Of a DNA stretch of 40,587 nt, positions 19,268 to 27,298 are shown in pieces (position 1 is the first letter of the stretch; each line of letters starts with the position of its first letter). The notes beneath the pieces are model-generated. The model saw only the letters and a program-made list of their open reading frames with translations, was not told where the DNA came from and ran no database searches. The stretch spans positions 1-40,587 of the forward strand of contig NZ_NGFP01000054.1 of the NCBI RefSeq assembly GCF_002149035.1, written 5' to 3'. This DNA is from Streptosporangium minutum (GTDB lineage Bacteria; Actinomycetota; Actinomycetes; Streptosporangiales; Streptosporangiaceae). The translations under genes and the position numbers were made by a program.

Positions 19268-19954
19268 TCAGCTCGCGGGCCCGCCCACCGGACGGACGGT
19301 GATATCGGTGACGTGCGCGTCGGGGGATGCCGTCACGGCCGCCAGCACCGCGCGGGCCACCGAGTCGGGGGCCAGGTATCTCTCCGGCTCGTAGGAGCCG
19401 TTCTCCTGGGCCCGCACCCCGCGCTGCATGTCGGTGTCGACCCGCCCCGGGTAGACCGTGGTCACCCTGAGGCCGGGCTCCTCCAGCCGGAGGGCGTCGG
19501 CGAGGGCCCGCAGCGCGAACTTGCTGGCCGCGTAGGAGCCCCAGGCCGGGTTGGCCCGCTGCCCGGCCCCCGAGTTGATCATCACTACCTGGCCGTGGGC
19601 CGCGCGCAGGGCGGGCAGCAGCAGCCGGGTCAGCTCGGCCACCGCGATCACGTTGACGTCCATCGTCCGCCGCCAGACCTCGGCGGGGGTCTCGGCGATC
19701 CGCCCCAGGGTCACCGTGCCCGCGCTGTGCACGAGCACGTCGAGCCGGTCGATCCCGGCGACGTCGGCCTCGGTGACGGCGGTGAGCTCCACCGGCCAGG
19801 GACGCGCGCCGGGAAGGCCGGCGGCCACCTTGGCCAGGGCCTCGGCGTCCCGGCCGCCGAGCAGCAGGTCGTGGGTGGGGGCCAGGGCGTGCGCGACGGC
19901 GGCCCCCACCCCTCGGGAGGCTCCGGTGACCAGTGCGGTCGGTCGTGCGGACAT
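19268..19954 (-). CDS. Short-chain dehydrogenase/reductase (SDR)
   Basis: This 228-residue classical SDR has the cofactor motif TGASRGVG near the N-terminus, HSAG in place of NNAG, catalytic serine in MINSGAG and the catalytic YxxxK in SYAASKFAL. The C-terminal TVYPGRVDTDM motif is also typical. The ATG at 19954 is preferred over the GTG at 19963 because AAGGTG lies six bases upstream. Substrate and pathway are not evident. It is divergent from the PadR regulator, so the palindrome at 20072-20091 may affect both genes. Confidence 0.85.
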   Translation of the reverse strand: MSARPTALVTGASRGVGAAVAHALAPTHDLLLGGRDAEALAKVAAGLPGARPWPVELTAVTEADVAGIDRLDVLVHSAGTVTLGRIAETPAEVWRRTMDVNVIAVAELTRLLLPALRAAHGQVVMINSGAGQRANPAWGSYAASKFALRALADALRLEEPGLRVTTVYPGRVDTDMQRGVRAQENGSYEPERYLAPDSVARAVLAAVTASPDAHVTDITVRPVGGPAS

Positions 19955-20058
19955 GCGGATCACCTTACTCCGGACCGCTCCAGCCGGAACGTGGCGGGCC
20001 CCGGGCCCAGGAAGCCCGGCGGGGCGCCGTCGTCGTCGCGTCCGGATCTCTCACATGA

Positions 20059-20091
20059 TTGACATCGTATACAAATTTTAATAAAAATTTG
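20059..20091 (+). promoter_or_regulatory. padR promoter with a perfect A/T-rich palindrome (candidate PadR operator)
   Basis: CAAATTTTAATAAAAATTTG (20072-20091) is a perfect 8-base-arm inverted repeat and is almost the only strongly A/T-rich stretch in the region. A consensus -35 TTGACA (20059-20064) sits upstream, and a -10-like TAAAAA falls 17 bases later (20082-20087), inside the palindrome. Transcription would then begin at or next to the ATG at 20095, giving a leaderless mRNA, consistent with the absence of a Shine-Dalgarno sequence. Autorepression is inferred. Confidence 0.68.
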
Positions 20092-20094
20092 CAC

Positions 20095-20625
20095 ATGTCT
20101 TCCACTCGTGTTCTGCTTCTCGGCGTGCTGCTCGACGGCCCGCTCCACGGCTACGAGGTACGGCGCCGCCTCGAACTCATGGGCACCCAGCACTGGGCCA
20201 ACGTGGCCTACGGCTCGATCTACCACGGGCTGGGCAAGATGGCCGACGAGGGCCTGCTGGAACGGATGGAGGAAGGCAAAGGTGGCAAGACCCTCTACGC
20301 GATCACCGAGGTCGGCCGGGCCGAGTTCGGGCGGCACCTGCTCAGCCACTGGTGGGAGATCAAGCCGATCGTGGACCCGTTCCAGGTGGCGATCACCTTC
20401 ATGGACCGGCTCTCGGCCGCCGAGCTGGCCTCGGCGATGGAGGCCAGGGCCGCCCAGCTCCAGTTCGCCATCGGGATGACCGAGCGCGCCATCGGCGGCA
20501 AGCAGGCCTACGGCGCCCCCCGGCACATCGACGAATGCCTGCGGCTCAACATCCTCCAGCTCAAGGCCCAGCTGACCTGGGTCGGCGAGGCCGCCGAGAA
20601 GGTCAAGAACGGCGACCTCCCCTGA
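20095..20625 (+). CDS. PadR-family transcriptional regulator
   Basis: This 176-residue PadR regulator has an N-terminal winged helix (VLLLGVLLDGPLHGYEVRRRLELM, YGSIYHGLGKMADEGLLE, KTLYAITEVGRAEF) and a C-terminal helical dimerisation part of the Vir_act_alpha_C type. The ATG at 20095 (MSSTRVLLLG) is chosen because the family normally starts a few residues before LLLG; an in-frame TTG at 20059 coincides with the -35 box. PadR proteins often repress the drug-efflux ABC genes beside them. Here an ATPase and a permease gene follow in the same direction. Confidence 0.92.
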   Translation: MSSTRVLLLGVLLDGPLHGYEVRRRLELMGTQHWANVAYGSIYHGLGKMADEGLLERMEEGKGGKTLYAITEVGRAEFGRHLLSHWWEIKPIVDPFQVAITFMDRLSAAELASAMEARAAQLQFAIGMTERAIGGKQAYGAPRHIDECLRLNILQLKAQLTWVGEAAEKVKNGDLP

Positions 20626-20634
20626 AAACCGGTT

Positions 20635-20656
20635 GCCCTTCCCCCTGCGGAAGGGC
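20635..20656 (+). terminator. Hairpin between padR and the ABC efflux genes
   Basis: GCCCTTCC (20635-20642) pairs with GGAAGGGC (20649-20656) around a 6-base loop, starting 10 bases after the padR stop. It may partly terminate transcription between padR and the efflux genes. No T-run follows. Confidence 0.5.
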
Positions 20657-20738
20657 TCAGCCTCTCCTCCTGGACGCCCCTCTCGGAGCACACCCGAACT
20701 CGTCGGGCTCCCGGACCCACCCCCCGAAACGGAGAATC

Positions 20739-21698
20739 ATGATCATCGAAGCGCACGGGCTGCGCAAGACCTTCACCGCCAGACGTGGACGAGGCAAGAC
20801 GGAGGAGGTCGAGGCCGTACGGGGCATCGACCTGAGCGTCGGGGAGGGCGAGATCTTCGCCGTCCTCGGCCCGAACGGCGCGGGCAAGACCACCACCGTC
20901 CGGATGCTGGCCACCTTCACCGCCCCCACCTCCGGCACCGCCCGGGTGGCCGGGCACGACGTGGTGAAGGAGGCCGCGAAGGTCCGGGAGAGGATCGGCT
21001 ACGTCAGCCAGGCCGGAGGCGTGGACGACAACGCCCCCGGCCGCGAGAGCCTGCTGCTGTCGGCGCGCCTGTCCGGGCTCTCCCGGAGCCAGGCGCACAC
21101 CCGTGCGGACGAGCTGCTGGAGACCTTCAGCCTCACCGAGATCGCCGACCGTCCGGTGAGGTCGCTGTCCGGTGGTCAGAAGCGGCGGTTCGCGCTGGCC
21201 ATCGGCCTGGTGAACCGGCCGCCGCTGGTCTTCCTGGACGAGCCGACCACCGGCCTGGACCCGCAGAACCGGGCCAATCTCTGGGACGAGGTCCGCAGCC
21301 TGCGCGACCAGGGCACCAGCGTGCTGCTGACCACCCACTACCTGGACGAGGCCGACGCGCTCTGCGACCGGCTGGTCATCGTCGACCACGGCCTGATCGT
21401 CGCCGAGGGCACCCCCGAGGAGCTCAAGAAGGAGGTCGCGGGCGACGTCGTCACGCTCAGGCTCGACGACCTGGCCGCCGCCGGGGAGCTCCTGAACGCC
21501 CAGCCGTACATCAAGGAGACCCGGCCGGAGGACGACTGCCTGCGCGCCTACCTCGACGACGGCGAGCACAACCTGCCCGCGCTGCTCCGCGCCCTGGAGG
21601 CCGGCGGCCTGGCGATCCGGTCGATCTCCCTCGACCGGGCCACGCTCGACGACGTCTTCCTGCGGCACACCGGCCGCTCCCTCCGCGACGCCGCCTGA
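20739..21698 (+). CDS. ABC transporter ATP-binding protein, DrrA-like efflux type
   Basis: This 319-residue ATPase is of the daunorubicin-resistance type. Walker A is GPNGAGKTTT (about residues 45-54), the signature is LSGGQKRR, and Walker B is LVFLDEPTTGLDP followed by the H-loop TTHYLDEAD. A C-terminal extension of about 90 residues (DVVTLRLDDLAAAGELL through LDDVFLRHTGRSL) is typical of the DrrA group. The ATG at 20739 has GGAGAA just upstream. It pairs with the permease gene 16 bases downstream to form an exporter. The substrate is unknown. Confidence 0.93.
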   Translation: MIIEAHGLRKTFTARRGRGKTEEVEAVRGIDLSVGEGEIFAVLGPNGAGKTTTVRMLATFTAPTSGTARVAGHDVVKEAAKVRERIGYVSQAGGVDDNAPGRESLLLSARLSGLSRSQAHTRADELLETFSLTEIADRPVRSLSGGQKRRFALAIGLVNRPPLVFLDEPTTGLDPQNRANLWDEVRSLRDQGTSVLLTTHYLDEADALCDRLVIVDHGLIVAEGTPEELKKEVAGDVVTLRLDDLAAAGELLNAQPYIKETRPEDDCLRAYLDDGEHNLPALLRALEAGGLAIRSISLDRATLDDVFLRHTGRSLRDAA

Positions 21699-21714
21699 CC
21701 CCTGAGGACCCCCC

Positions 21715-22464
21715 ATGTTCCGACACACCATGCTGTTCCTCGGCTACGAGCTCGGCAACGTCCGCCGCAACCCGGTCTGGCCGCTGTTCGGCATCCTGCA
21801 ACCCGTGCTCTACCTGCTGCTGTTCGCCCCGCTGCTGACCGGGATGGTCCCGGGCGGGACGCTGGTCGACGCGCTGAGGATCTTCACGCCCGGCGCGATG
21901 ATGATGATCGCCCTGTTCGGCTCGCTGTTCACCGGCTTCAGCATGATCAACGAGACCCGCAACGGAGTGCTGGAGCGGCTCGCGGTCAGCCAGGCCTGGC
22001 GTCCGGCGATCATCCTCGGCCGCGTGATGAAGGACATGCTCGTCCTCGTCCTGCAGGCGCTCCTGGTGATGGGGGTGGCCGTGCTGATGGGCCTGCGGCT
22101 GCCGCTGCCGGCCCTGGGCCTGATGCTGCTGCTCATGGCCGCGACCGGCCTGTTCGCCGCCAGCCTCTCCTACGGCCTGGCGCTGGCGATCCGCGACGAG
22201 AACGGCATGTCGCAGCTCGTCCAGTTCTTCGCGCTGCCGCTGACCCTGCTCGCCGGAATGATGCTGCCGGTCTCGCTCGGGCCGGAGTGGCTGCAGACGG
22301 CCGCCCGGTTCAACCCGCTCTACTACTCGGTCGAGGCGGGCCGCTCCCTGTTCGCCGGCGACCTGTCCGACGGCACGGTCCCGGTGGCCTTCGGCGTCTT
22401 CCTCGTGCTCGGCGCGCTCTCCCTGGCCTGGTCGGTCCGCTCGCTGCGCAAGCTCGCCGGCTAG
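21715..22464 (+). CDS. ABC-2 type efflux permease (DrrB-like)
   Basis: This 249-residue integral membrane protein has about six hydrophobic helices and is of the ABC-2 family. Conserved features include the N-terminal RRNPVWPLFGILQPVLYLLLF and the middle segment NETRNGVLERLAVS, the cytoplasmic coupling region. The C-terminal part includes LPLTLLAGMMLPVS and a FNPLYYSVEAGR motif. It starts 16 bases after the ATPase stop, follows AGGA, and forms the exporter with it. Its last four bases overlap the convergent RpiR gene end. Confidence 0.92.
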   Translation: MFRHTMLFLGYELGNVRRNPVWPLFGILQPVLYLLLFAPLLTGMVPGGTLVDALRIFTPGAMMMIALFGSLFTGFSMINETRNGVLERLAVSQAWRPAIILGRVMKDMLVLVLQALLVMGVAVLMGLRLPLPALGLMLLLMAATGLFAASLSYGLALAIRDENGMSQLVQFFALPLTLLAGMMLPVSLGPEWLQTAARFNPLYYSVEAGRSLFAGDLSDGTVPVAFGVFLVLGALSLAWSVRSLRKLAG

Positions 22465-23297
22465 CCCGCCGGCGCGCCCGGCCGGTCGACGAAGACCCCG
22501 GCCTGGTCGATCATCCGTTCGTACTCCTCCAGCCGGGCCTGCGTCCGCAGCGGCGCCGCGTCCGCCATGGCCTCCACCAGCACCATGGCCAGGGCGAGCG
22601 GCGCCGCGTGCGAGTCGAACACCAGCCGCTCGCCGACCGGGGCGTCCAGGATCACGTCGGCCTCGAACGGCACGTCCGGCCGGTCGGTGATCACCGCCGT
22701 CCGCAGGCCCAGCTCCCCGGCGCTCCGCAGGGCCTGTACGGCTTCGGCCGGGTAGCGGGGCAGGATCACCGCGACCAGCCAGCCCGCTCCCGCCCGCCGG
22801 GCGGCGTGCAGGCCGTCGGCCAGTTCGGAGCCGCCGTGGGTCAGCAGGCGGACGTCGGGGTGGATCCGGCGCGCGAAGTAGGCGAACGTGGTGGCCAGCC
22901 CGCTCGACACCCGCAGCCCGAGCACCGGCAGCGGCTCGCACCCGGCCAGCCTGGCGCCCAGCTCCGCGACGGTCGAGGGGTCGGCCAGGCCGTCGCGGAC
23001 CTTCCGCAGGTTCTCGACCTCCACGTCGATCGCGGTCTGCAGGTCGTTGGCCCGCGACGGGCTCCGGTCGCCCACGACGAAGGGCCGCAGCGCCTGCCTG
23101 AGCTCGGGGTATCCCGCGAAACCGAGCACCATGGCGAACCTGGTCACCGACGGCTGGCTCACCCCGGCCCGGTCGGCCAGCTCCACACTGGACAGGAAGA
23201 TGGCCTCGGCGAGGTTGTCGTCGAGGTAACGCGCGATCCGCCGCTGCACCGGCGACAGCCGCCGGCCCTCCACAAGTCGATCGAGTGCGTCCCCCAC
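22461..23297 (-). CDS. MurR/RpiR-family transcriptional regulator (HTH plus SIS domain)
   Basis: This regulator of about 278 residues has an RpiR-type N-terminal helix-turn-helix (LSPVQRRIARYLDDN, SVELADRAGVSQPSVTRFA) and a C-terminal SIS sugar-phosphate-like binding domain. The GTG at 23297 is preferred because GGAGGTGA sits just upstream; an ATG at 23330 would add 11 residues. It lies directly downstream of hutU on the same strand, so it is the leading candidate for the regulator that reads the TGAATG-N4-CATTCA sites at both hut promoters. The SIS ligand is often a phosphosugar, so control by a histidine-pathway metabolite would be unusual. This regulatory link is inference only. Confidence 0.88.
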   Translation of the reverse strand: MGDALDRLVEGRRLSPVQRRIARYLDDNLAEAIFLSSVELADRAGVSQPSVTRFAMVLGFAGYPELRQALRPFVVGDRSPSRANDLQTAIDVEVENLRKVRDGLADPSTVAELGARLAGCEPLPVLGLRVSSGLATTFAYFARRIHPDVRLLTHGGSELADGLHAARRAGAGWLVAVILPRYPAEAVQALRSAGELGLRTAVITDRPDVPFEADVILDAPVGERLVFDSHAAPLALAMVLVEAMADAAPLRTQARLEEYERMIDQAGVFVDRPGAPAG

Positions 23298-23350
23298 GTC
23301 ACCTCCAACCGCCTGATCGTCCACGGGCATTCCCGTCCCCCGCCACCCGG

Positions 23351-23387
23351 CCCGGCGCGCCGTCCGCGTGAGGACGGGCGCGCCGGG
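23351..23387 (-). terminator. Strong hairpin after hutU
   Basis: CCCGGCGCGCC (23351-23361) pairs with GGCGCGCCGGG (23377-23387). An inner GTCC/GGAC pair extends the stem with one bulged G. It starts 16 bases past the hutU stop in the direction of hutU transcription and separates hutU from the RpiR gene. Confidence 0.62.
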
Positions 23388-23403
23388 GCGGGACAGGCGC
23401 TTT

Positions 23404-25059
23404 TCAGGACTCGCGCATCGGGACGCGGACGCCGCGCTCCTGCGCCACGGTGACGGCCCCGTCGTAGCCTGCGTCGACGTGACGGATCACGCCCGTGCCC
23501 GGGTCGTTGGTGAGGACCCGGTTGAGCTTCTCGGCGCTGAGCCTGGTGCCGTCGGCGACGGTGACCTGGCCGGCGTGGATGGAGCGGCCGATGCCGACGC
23601 CGCCGCCGTGGTGGATGGAGACCCAGGCGGCGCCGGAGGCCACGTTGAGCATGGCGTTCAGCAGCGGCCAGTCGGCGATCGCGTCGGAGCCGTCGGCCAT
23701 CCCCTCGGTCTCCCGGTACGGCGAGGCGACCGAACCGCAGTCGAGGTGGTCGCGGCCGATCACCAGCGGGGCCTCGATCTCGCCGGAGGCCACCATGTCG
23801 TTGAACCGCTCACCGGCCAGGTGGCGCTCGCCGTACCCGAGCCAGCAGATCCGCGCGGGCAGGCCCTGGAAGTGGACCCGCTCCCGGGCCATCCGGATCC
23901 ACCGGGCCAGCGGCTCGTTGTCGGGGAACAGCTCCAGGATGGCCCGGTCGGTCCTGGCGATGTCCTGGGCGGACCCGGACAGCGCGGCCCAGCGGAACGG
24001 GCCCTTGCCCTCGCAGAACAGCGGCCGGATGTAGGCGGGCACGAAGCCGGGGAAGTCGAACGCGCGGGCGTAGCCGGCGAGCTGCGCCTCGCCCCGGATG
24101 GAGTTGCCGTAGTCGAAGACCTCGGCGCCCGCGTCCTGGAAGCCGACCATGGCCTCGACGTGCCTGGCCATGGCCTCGCGCGCCTTCGTCGTGAACCCGG
24201 CCGGGTCCTTCTCCCGCTCGGCGGCCATGTCCTCGAAGGCCACGCCGATCGGCAGGTACATCAGCGGGTCGTGCGCCGACGTCTGGTCGGTGACGATGTC
24301 GATCTCGGCGCCCCGGCGGAGCAGCTCGGGCACCGCCTCGGCGGCGTTGGCCTCGACGCCGATGCTCAGCGGTCTGCGCAGGTCACGAGCCTCGTAGGCC
24401 AGACGCAGCGCCTCGTCGAGGTCCTTGGCCCTGACGTCCAGGTAGCGGTGCTCGATCCGCCGGTCGATCGACCTGGGGTCGCAGTCGACGCAGATCACCA
24501 CGCCGTCGTTCATGGTGACGGCGAGCGGCTGGGCGCCGCCCATGCCGCCGAGCCCGGCGGTCAGGGTGATCGTCCCGGCCAGGGTGCCGCCGAACCGCTT
24601 GGCGGCGACGGCCGCGAAGGTCTCGTAGGTCCCCTGCAGGATGCCCTGGGTGCCGATGTAGATCCAGGACCCGGCCGTCATCTGCCCGTACATGGTCAGG
24701 CCCGCGGCCTCCAGGCGGCGGAACTCCTCCCAGTTCGCCCAGTCGGGCACGAGGTTGGAGTTGGCGATGAGCACCCGCGGCGCCCACTCGTGCGTGCGGA
24801 AGACCCCCACCGGCCGGCCGGACTGCACCAGCAGCGTCTCGTCGCCCTCCAGCGTGGTCAGGGTGCGGGTGATCGCGTCGAAGGAACGCCAGTCGCGCGC
24901 CGCCCTGCCCGAACCGCCGTAGACGACGAGCTGCTCCGGATGCTCGGCCACCTCGGGATCCAGATTGTTCTGGATCATGCGGAGCGCGGCCTCCTGCGGC
25001 CACCCCTTGGCGGTGAGCGTGGTGCCGCGCGGTGCGCGCACGATCCGGCTGCCGGTCAT
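23404..25059 (-). CDS. hutU: Urocanate hydratase HutU
   Basis: This 551-residue NAD-containing urocanase performs the second step of histidine degradation, urocanate to 4-imidazolone-5-propionate. It has full family length. Conserved segments include [34 protein letters not shown], the NAD-binding [18 protein letters not shown], and the active-site cysteine in [18 protein letters not shown]. The ATG at 25059 has GGGGAGG upstream. It stands alone, about 4.2 kb from the hutF-hutI operon, and shares an operator-like palindrome with it. Confidence 0.97.
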   Translation of the reverse strand: MTGSRIVRAPRGTTLTAKGWPQEAALRMIQNNLDPEVAEHPEQLVVYGGSGRAARDWRSFDAITRTLTTLEGDETLLVQSGRPVGVFRTHEWAPRVLIANSNLVPDWANWEEFRRLEAAGLTMYGQMTAGSWIYIGTQGILQGTYETFAAVAAKRFGGTLAGTITLTAGLGGMGGAQPLAVTMNDGVVICVDCDPRSIDRRIEHRYLDVRAKDLDEALRLAYEARDLRRPLSIGVEANAAEAVPELLRRGAEIDIVTDQTSAHDPLMYLPIGVAFEDMAAEREKDPAGFTTKAREAMARHVEAMVGFQDAGAEVFDYGNSIRGEAQLAGYARAFDFPGFVPAYIRPLFCEGKGPFRWAALSGSAQDIARTDRAILELFPDNEPLARWIRMARERVHFQGLPARICWLGYGERHLAGERFNDMVASGEIEAPLVIGRDHLDCGSVASPYRETEGMADGSDAIADWPLLNAMLNVASGAAWVSIHHGGGVGIGRSIHAGQVTVADGTRLSAEKLNRVLTNDPGTGVIRHVDAGYDGAVTVAQERGVRVPMRES

Positions 25060-25081
25060 GACCGAGCCTCCCCATCAGGAC

Positions 25082-25098
25082 TGAATGAATGCATTCAT
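25082..25098. promoter_or_regulatory. Candidate hut operator 2 upstream of hutU
   Basis: TGAATG-AATG-CATTCA (25082-25097) has the same arms and 4-base spacer as the site at 19232-19247. It overlaps a longer perfect palindrome, ATGAATGCATTCAT (25085-25098). It lies 23 bases upstream of the hutU start, where a repressor would block transcription. Confidence 0.68.
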
Positions 25099-25399
25099 AT
25101 TTGTCACCTGGAGGCTACCGGTCAACCCGGTGGAGGAGGGCATCCCGGACAGTACGTCCGGGATGCCCGTTTTCCGGTTGCCGGTCCGACCCTCGCCCTG
25201 GCCCTCGTCCCGCACGGACTGGACCGGAGATCGGATCCGGCGAGCGCCCGACGGACGCTCCCAAACGAAGGAGAGGCTTCGTACAGGCCGGGATGCCCGG
25301 TTTCCTGGACGGCCAACCAGCCGACAGAGCCCGTGTCCGAATTATCCCATTACGTTCCATGCGAATTTGCGTCCGGAGGCACAGACCGCGAGCTCGGAT
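25099..25399. other. Gene-free stretch between hutU and the ABC exporter
   Basis: No credible gene is seen in these 301 bases. It holds a perfect 13-base-arm hairpin at 25138-25168, and a second copy of the hairpin's right arm at 25288-25299 (CCGGGATGCCCG, followed in both places by a similar TTTCC). The reading frames that cross it show no family signature. Confidence 0.6.
25138..25173 (+). terminator. Perfect 13-bp hairpin followed by a T-run
   Basis: GGGCATCCCGGAC (25138-25150) and GTCCGGGATGCCC (25156-25168) are perfect arms around the loop AGTAC. On the + strand they are followed by GTTTT. This is the best match to an intrinsic terminator in the window, yet no + strand gene precedes it. 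On the minus strand it could still stop readthrough from the exporter gene toward hutU. Confidence 0.62.
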
Positions 25400-27133
25400 C
25401 TACGTCGGCAGCAGGAACTGGGTTGCGGCGAGCTCACGGTAGAGATCGTCGTCGTCGAGGAGCTCCCGGTGGGTCCCGACGGCCCGCACCCGGCCCGCCT
25501 CCATCACCACGATCCGGTCGGCGGTGGTCACCGTGGAGAGGCGATGGGCGATCACCAGCACGGTCGTCTCCCTGGCCACCTCGGCGATCACCTCGCGGAG
25601 CCGCAGCTCGTTGACCGCGTCGAGCTGGGAGGTGGCCTCGTCGAGCAGGAGCAGCCGGGGACGGCGCAGCAGGGCGCGCGCGATGGCGACCCGCTGGCGC
25701 TCACCGCCGGAGAGCATGATCCCGCGATGGCCGACCTTGGTCTCCAGGCCTTCGGGGAGCCGGGCGACCAGGTCCTCCAGCCGGGTCAGCGCGAGCACCC
25801 GCCGGATGTCGGCCTCGCCCACCCCCGGCGCCGCGAAGACGAGGTTCTCCCTGAGCGAGCCGTCCAGCACCGGCGCGTCCTGCTCGACATAGCCGAGGGA
25901 GGCGCGCAGCTCGCCCAGCGGCCACTGCCCGATGTCACGGCCGTCGACGGAGATCGTCCCGGACTGCTGCTCGTAGAACCGTTCGAGCAGGGCGAAGACC
26001 GTGGACTTGCCCGCCCCCGACGGGCCGACGAGCGCGGTCATGCCGCCCGCCGGGACCGTGAAGGAGACGTCGTGGTGGACGACCGGCCGGTCGTCGCCGT
26101 AGCGGAAGGCCACGCCCTCGAAGCTCACCCCCGCCGGAGCCGTGCCGACCGCGCCGACCGCGCCGGCGGCCTCCTCGGCGGGGAGCTCCTCGATCTCGCG
26201 GATCCGCTTCACCGCCGCCAGGCCGTTCTGCATCTGGGTGACGCCCTGGACCATCTGTCCTATCGGGGCGACCAGGTAGAACAGGTACAGCAGGAAGGCG
26301 ATCAGCGAGGAGACCTCCAGCGCGCCGGAGGCGACCCGCGCGCCGCCCACGCCGAGCACGGCCACGAAGGCGAGCTGCGCGGAGACCCAGGCGGAGATGC
26401 CGGCGATCGAGGTCCACCAGGCGACCGCGACGCCCCGGTCCCGCGCCTCGCGGGCTGCCGCTCCCACCGTGGCGATCTCGCGGTCCTCGGCGCCGCTGGC
26501 CTTGACCGTGCGGAAGGCCTGCAGGACCCGGTCGAGCACCGCGCCCATCTCGCCCACCGCGACCTGCGCCTGCGTCGAGGCCCGCCGGATGCGCGGCATG
26601 ACCAGGCTCACGAGGGAGCCGACCAGGATCAGGACCGCCAGCGTGATGAGCAGCAGCGGCCCATCCATGATCGCCATCATCACCACGGCGCCCACGAGCA
26701 TGAACACCGCGCTGACCGTCTCGACGACACCATCGGTGAACACGGCCCGGAGCAGGGTGGTGTCCGAGGTCACCCGCGACAGCAGGTCGCCGGGCTTGAG
26801 CCGGTCCACCTCCGAGACCCGCAGCCGCAGCAGCCGGTCCACCAGGCTCCGCCGGGCGGAGAACACGACGCCCTCGCCCATGCGCTCCAGCACGTATCTG
26901 CCGAGCGCGCCGACGGCCGCGCCCAGGAGCACGGCGGCCGTCAGGCCGAGCACCGGCCCGACCAGGGATCGCTGCTCGCCGAAGGCGTCGATGACCACCT
27001 TCGCGAGAAGCGGCATCGCGAGCCCGGCCAGCGAACCGACGAGGCTGAGGACACCACCGAGGAGCAGGGCCCGTCTGTGCGGGCGGACGTAGGCGACCAG
27101 AAGTCGCCAGGAGGCGGTCTCGGGCAATTTCAT
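25400..27133 (-). CDS. ABC transporter, fused transmembrane and ATP-binding domains (exporter half)
   Basis: This 577-residue half-transporter has an N-terminal six-helix exporter domain (about residues 15-300) and a C-terminal ATPase with Walker A GPSGAGKST, signature LSGGERQR, Walker B LLLLDEAT and H-loop AHRLST. It would act as a homodimer or with a partner, exporting a lipid, peptide or drug. The listed ATG at 27133 has AGGAG directly against it with no spacer. A TTG at 27127 (codon 3) would lie six bases from the same AGGAG and is a real alternative. Two operators and a promoter lie upstream at 27240-27283. Confidence 0.93.
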   Translation of the reverse strand: MKLPETASWRLLVAYVRPHRRALLLGGVLSLVGSLAGLAMPLLAKVVIDAFGEQRSLVGPVLGLTAAVLLGAAVGALGRYVLERMGEGVVFSARRSLVDRLLRLRVSEVDRLKPGDLLSRVTSDTTLLRAVFTDGVVETVSAVFMLVGAVVMMAIMDGPLLLITLAVLILVGSLVSLVMPRIRRASTQAQVAVGEMGAVLDRVLQAFRTVKASGAEDREIATVGAAAREARDRGVAVAWWTSIAGISAWVSAQLAFVAVLGVGGARVASGALEVSSLIAFLLYLFYLVAPIGQMVQGVTQMQNGLAAVKRIREIEELPAEEAAGAVGAVGTAPAGVSFEGVAFRYGDDRPVVHHDVSFTVPAGGMTALVGPSGAGKSTVFALLERFYEQQSGTISVDGRDIGQWPLGELRASLGYVEQDAPVLDGSLRENLVFAAPGVGEADIRRVLALTRLEDLVARLPEGLETKVGHRGIMLSGGERQRVAIARALLRRPRLLLLDEATSQLDAVNELRLREVIAEVARETTVLVIAHRLSTVTTADRIVVMEAGRVRAVGTHRELLDDDDLYRELAATQFLLPT

Positions 27134-27239
27134 CTCCTATGAGCTGACGTGACCGGCCCCCGGTCGCCGTCCTTCCTATCTACCGCGCGCGCGCTCGCGC
27201 CGAGCGCCCCACCGGAATCCGTGGACGCAAGTCGATGAC

Positions 27240-27283
27240 GTCAACATAAGTTGACAACAAGGCGCCTGTCAACCTGAGTTGAC
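27240..27283 (-). promoter_or_regulatory. Duplicated operator overlapping the ABC exporter promoter
   Basis: Two perfect palindromes of the form GTCAAC-N4-GTTGAC lie at 27240-27255 (spacer ATAA) and 27268-27283 (spacer CTGA), with centres 28 bases apart. On the minus strand a perfect -35 TTGACA (27272-27267) and a -10-like TATGTT (27248-27243), 18 bases apart, fall inside the two palindromes. A dimeric repressor of the MarR or TetR type bound here would block the exporter promoter. On the + side the sites abut AAAGGAGG and a GTG at 27299. Confidence 0.78.
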
Positions 27284-27298
27284 CCCAAAGGAGGCTCG

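Noticed and set aside
25115-25360. Minus-strand frame in the hutU-exporter gap
   Set aside because: It crosses the perfect hairpin and shows no family signature. It is likely a chance opening in GC-rich DNA.
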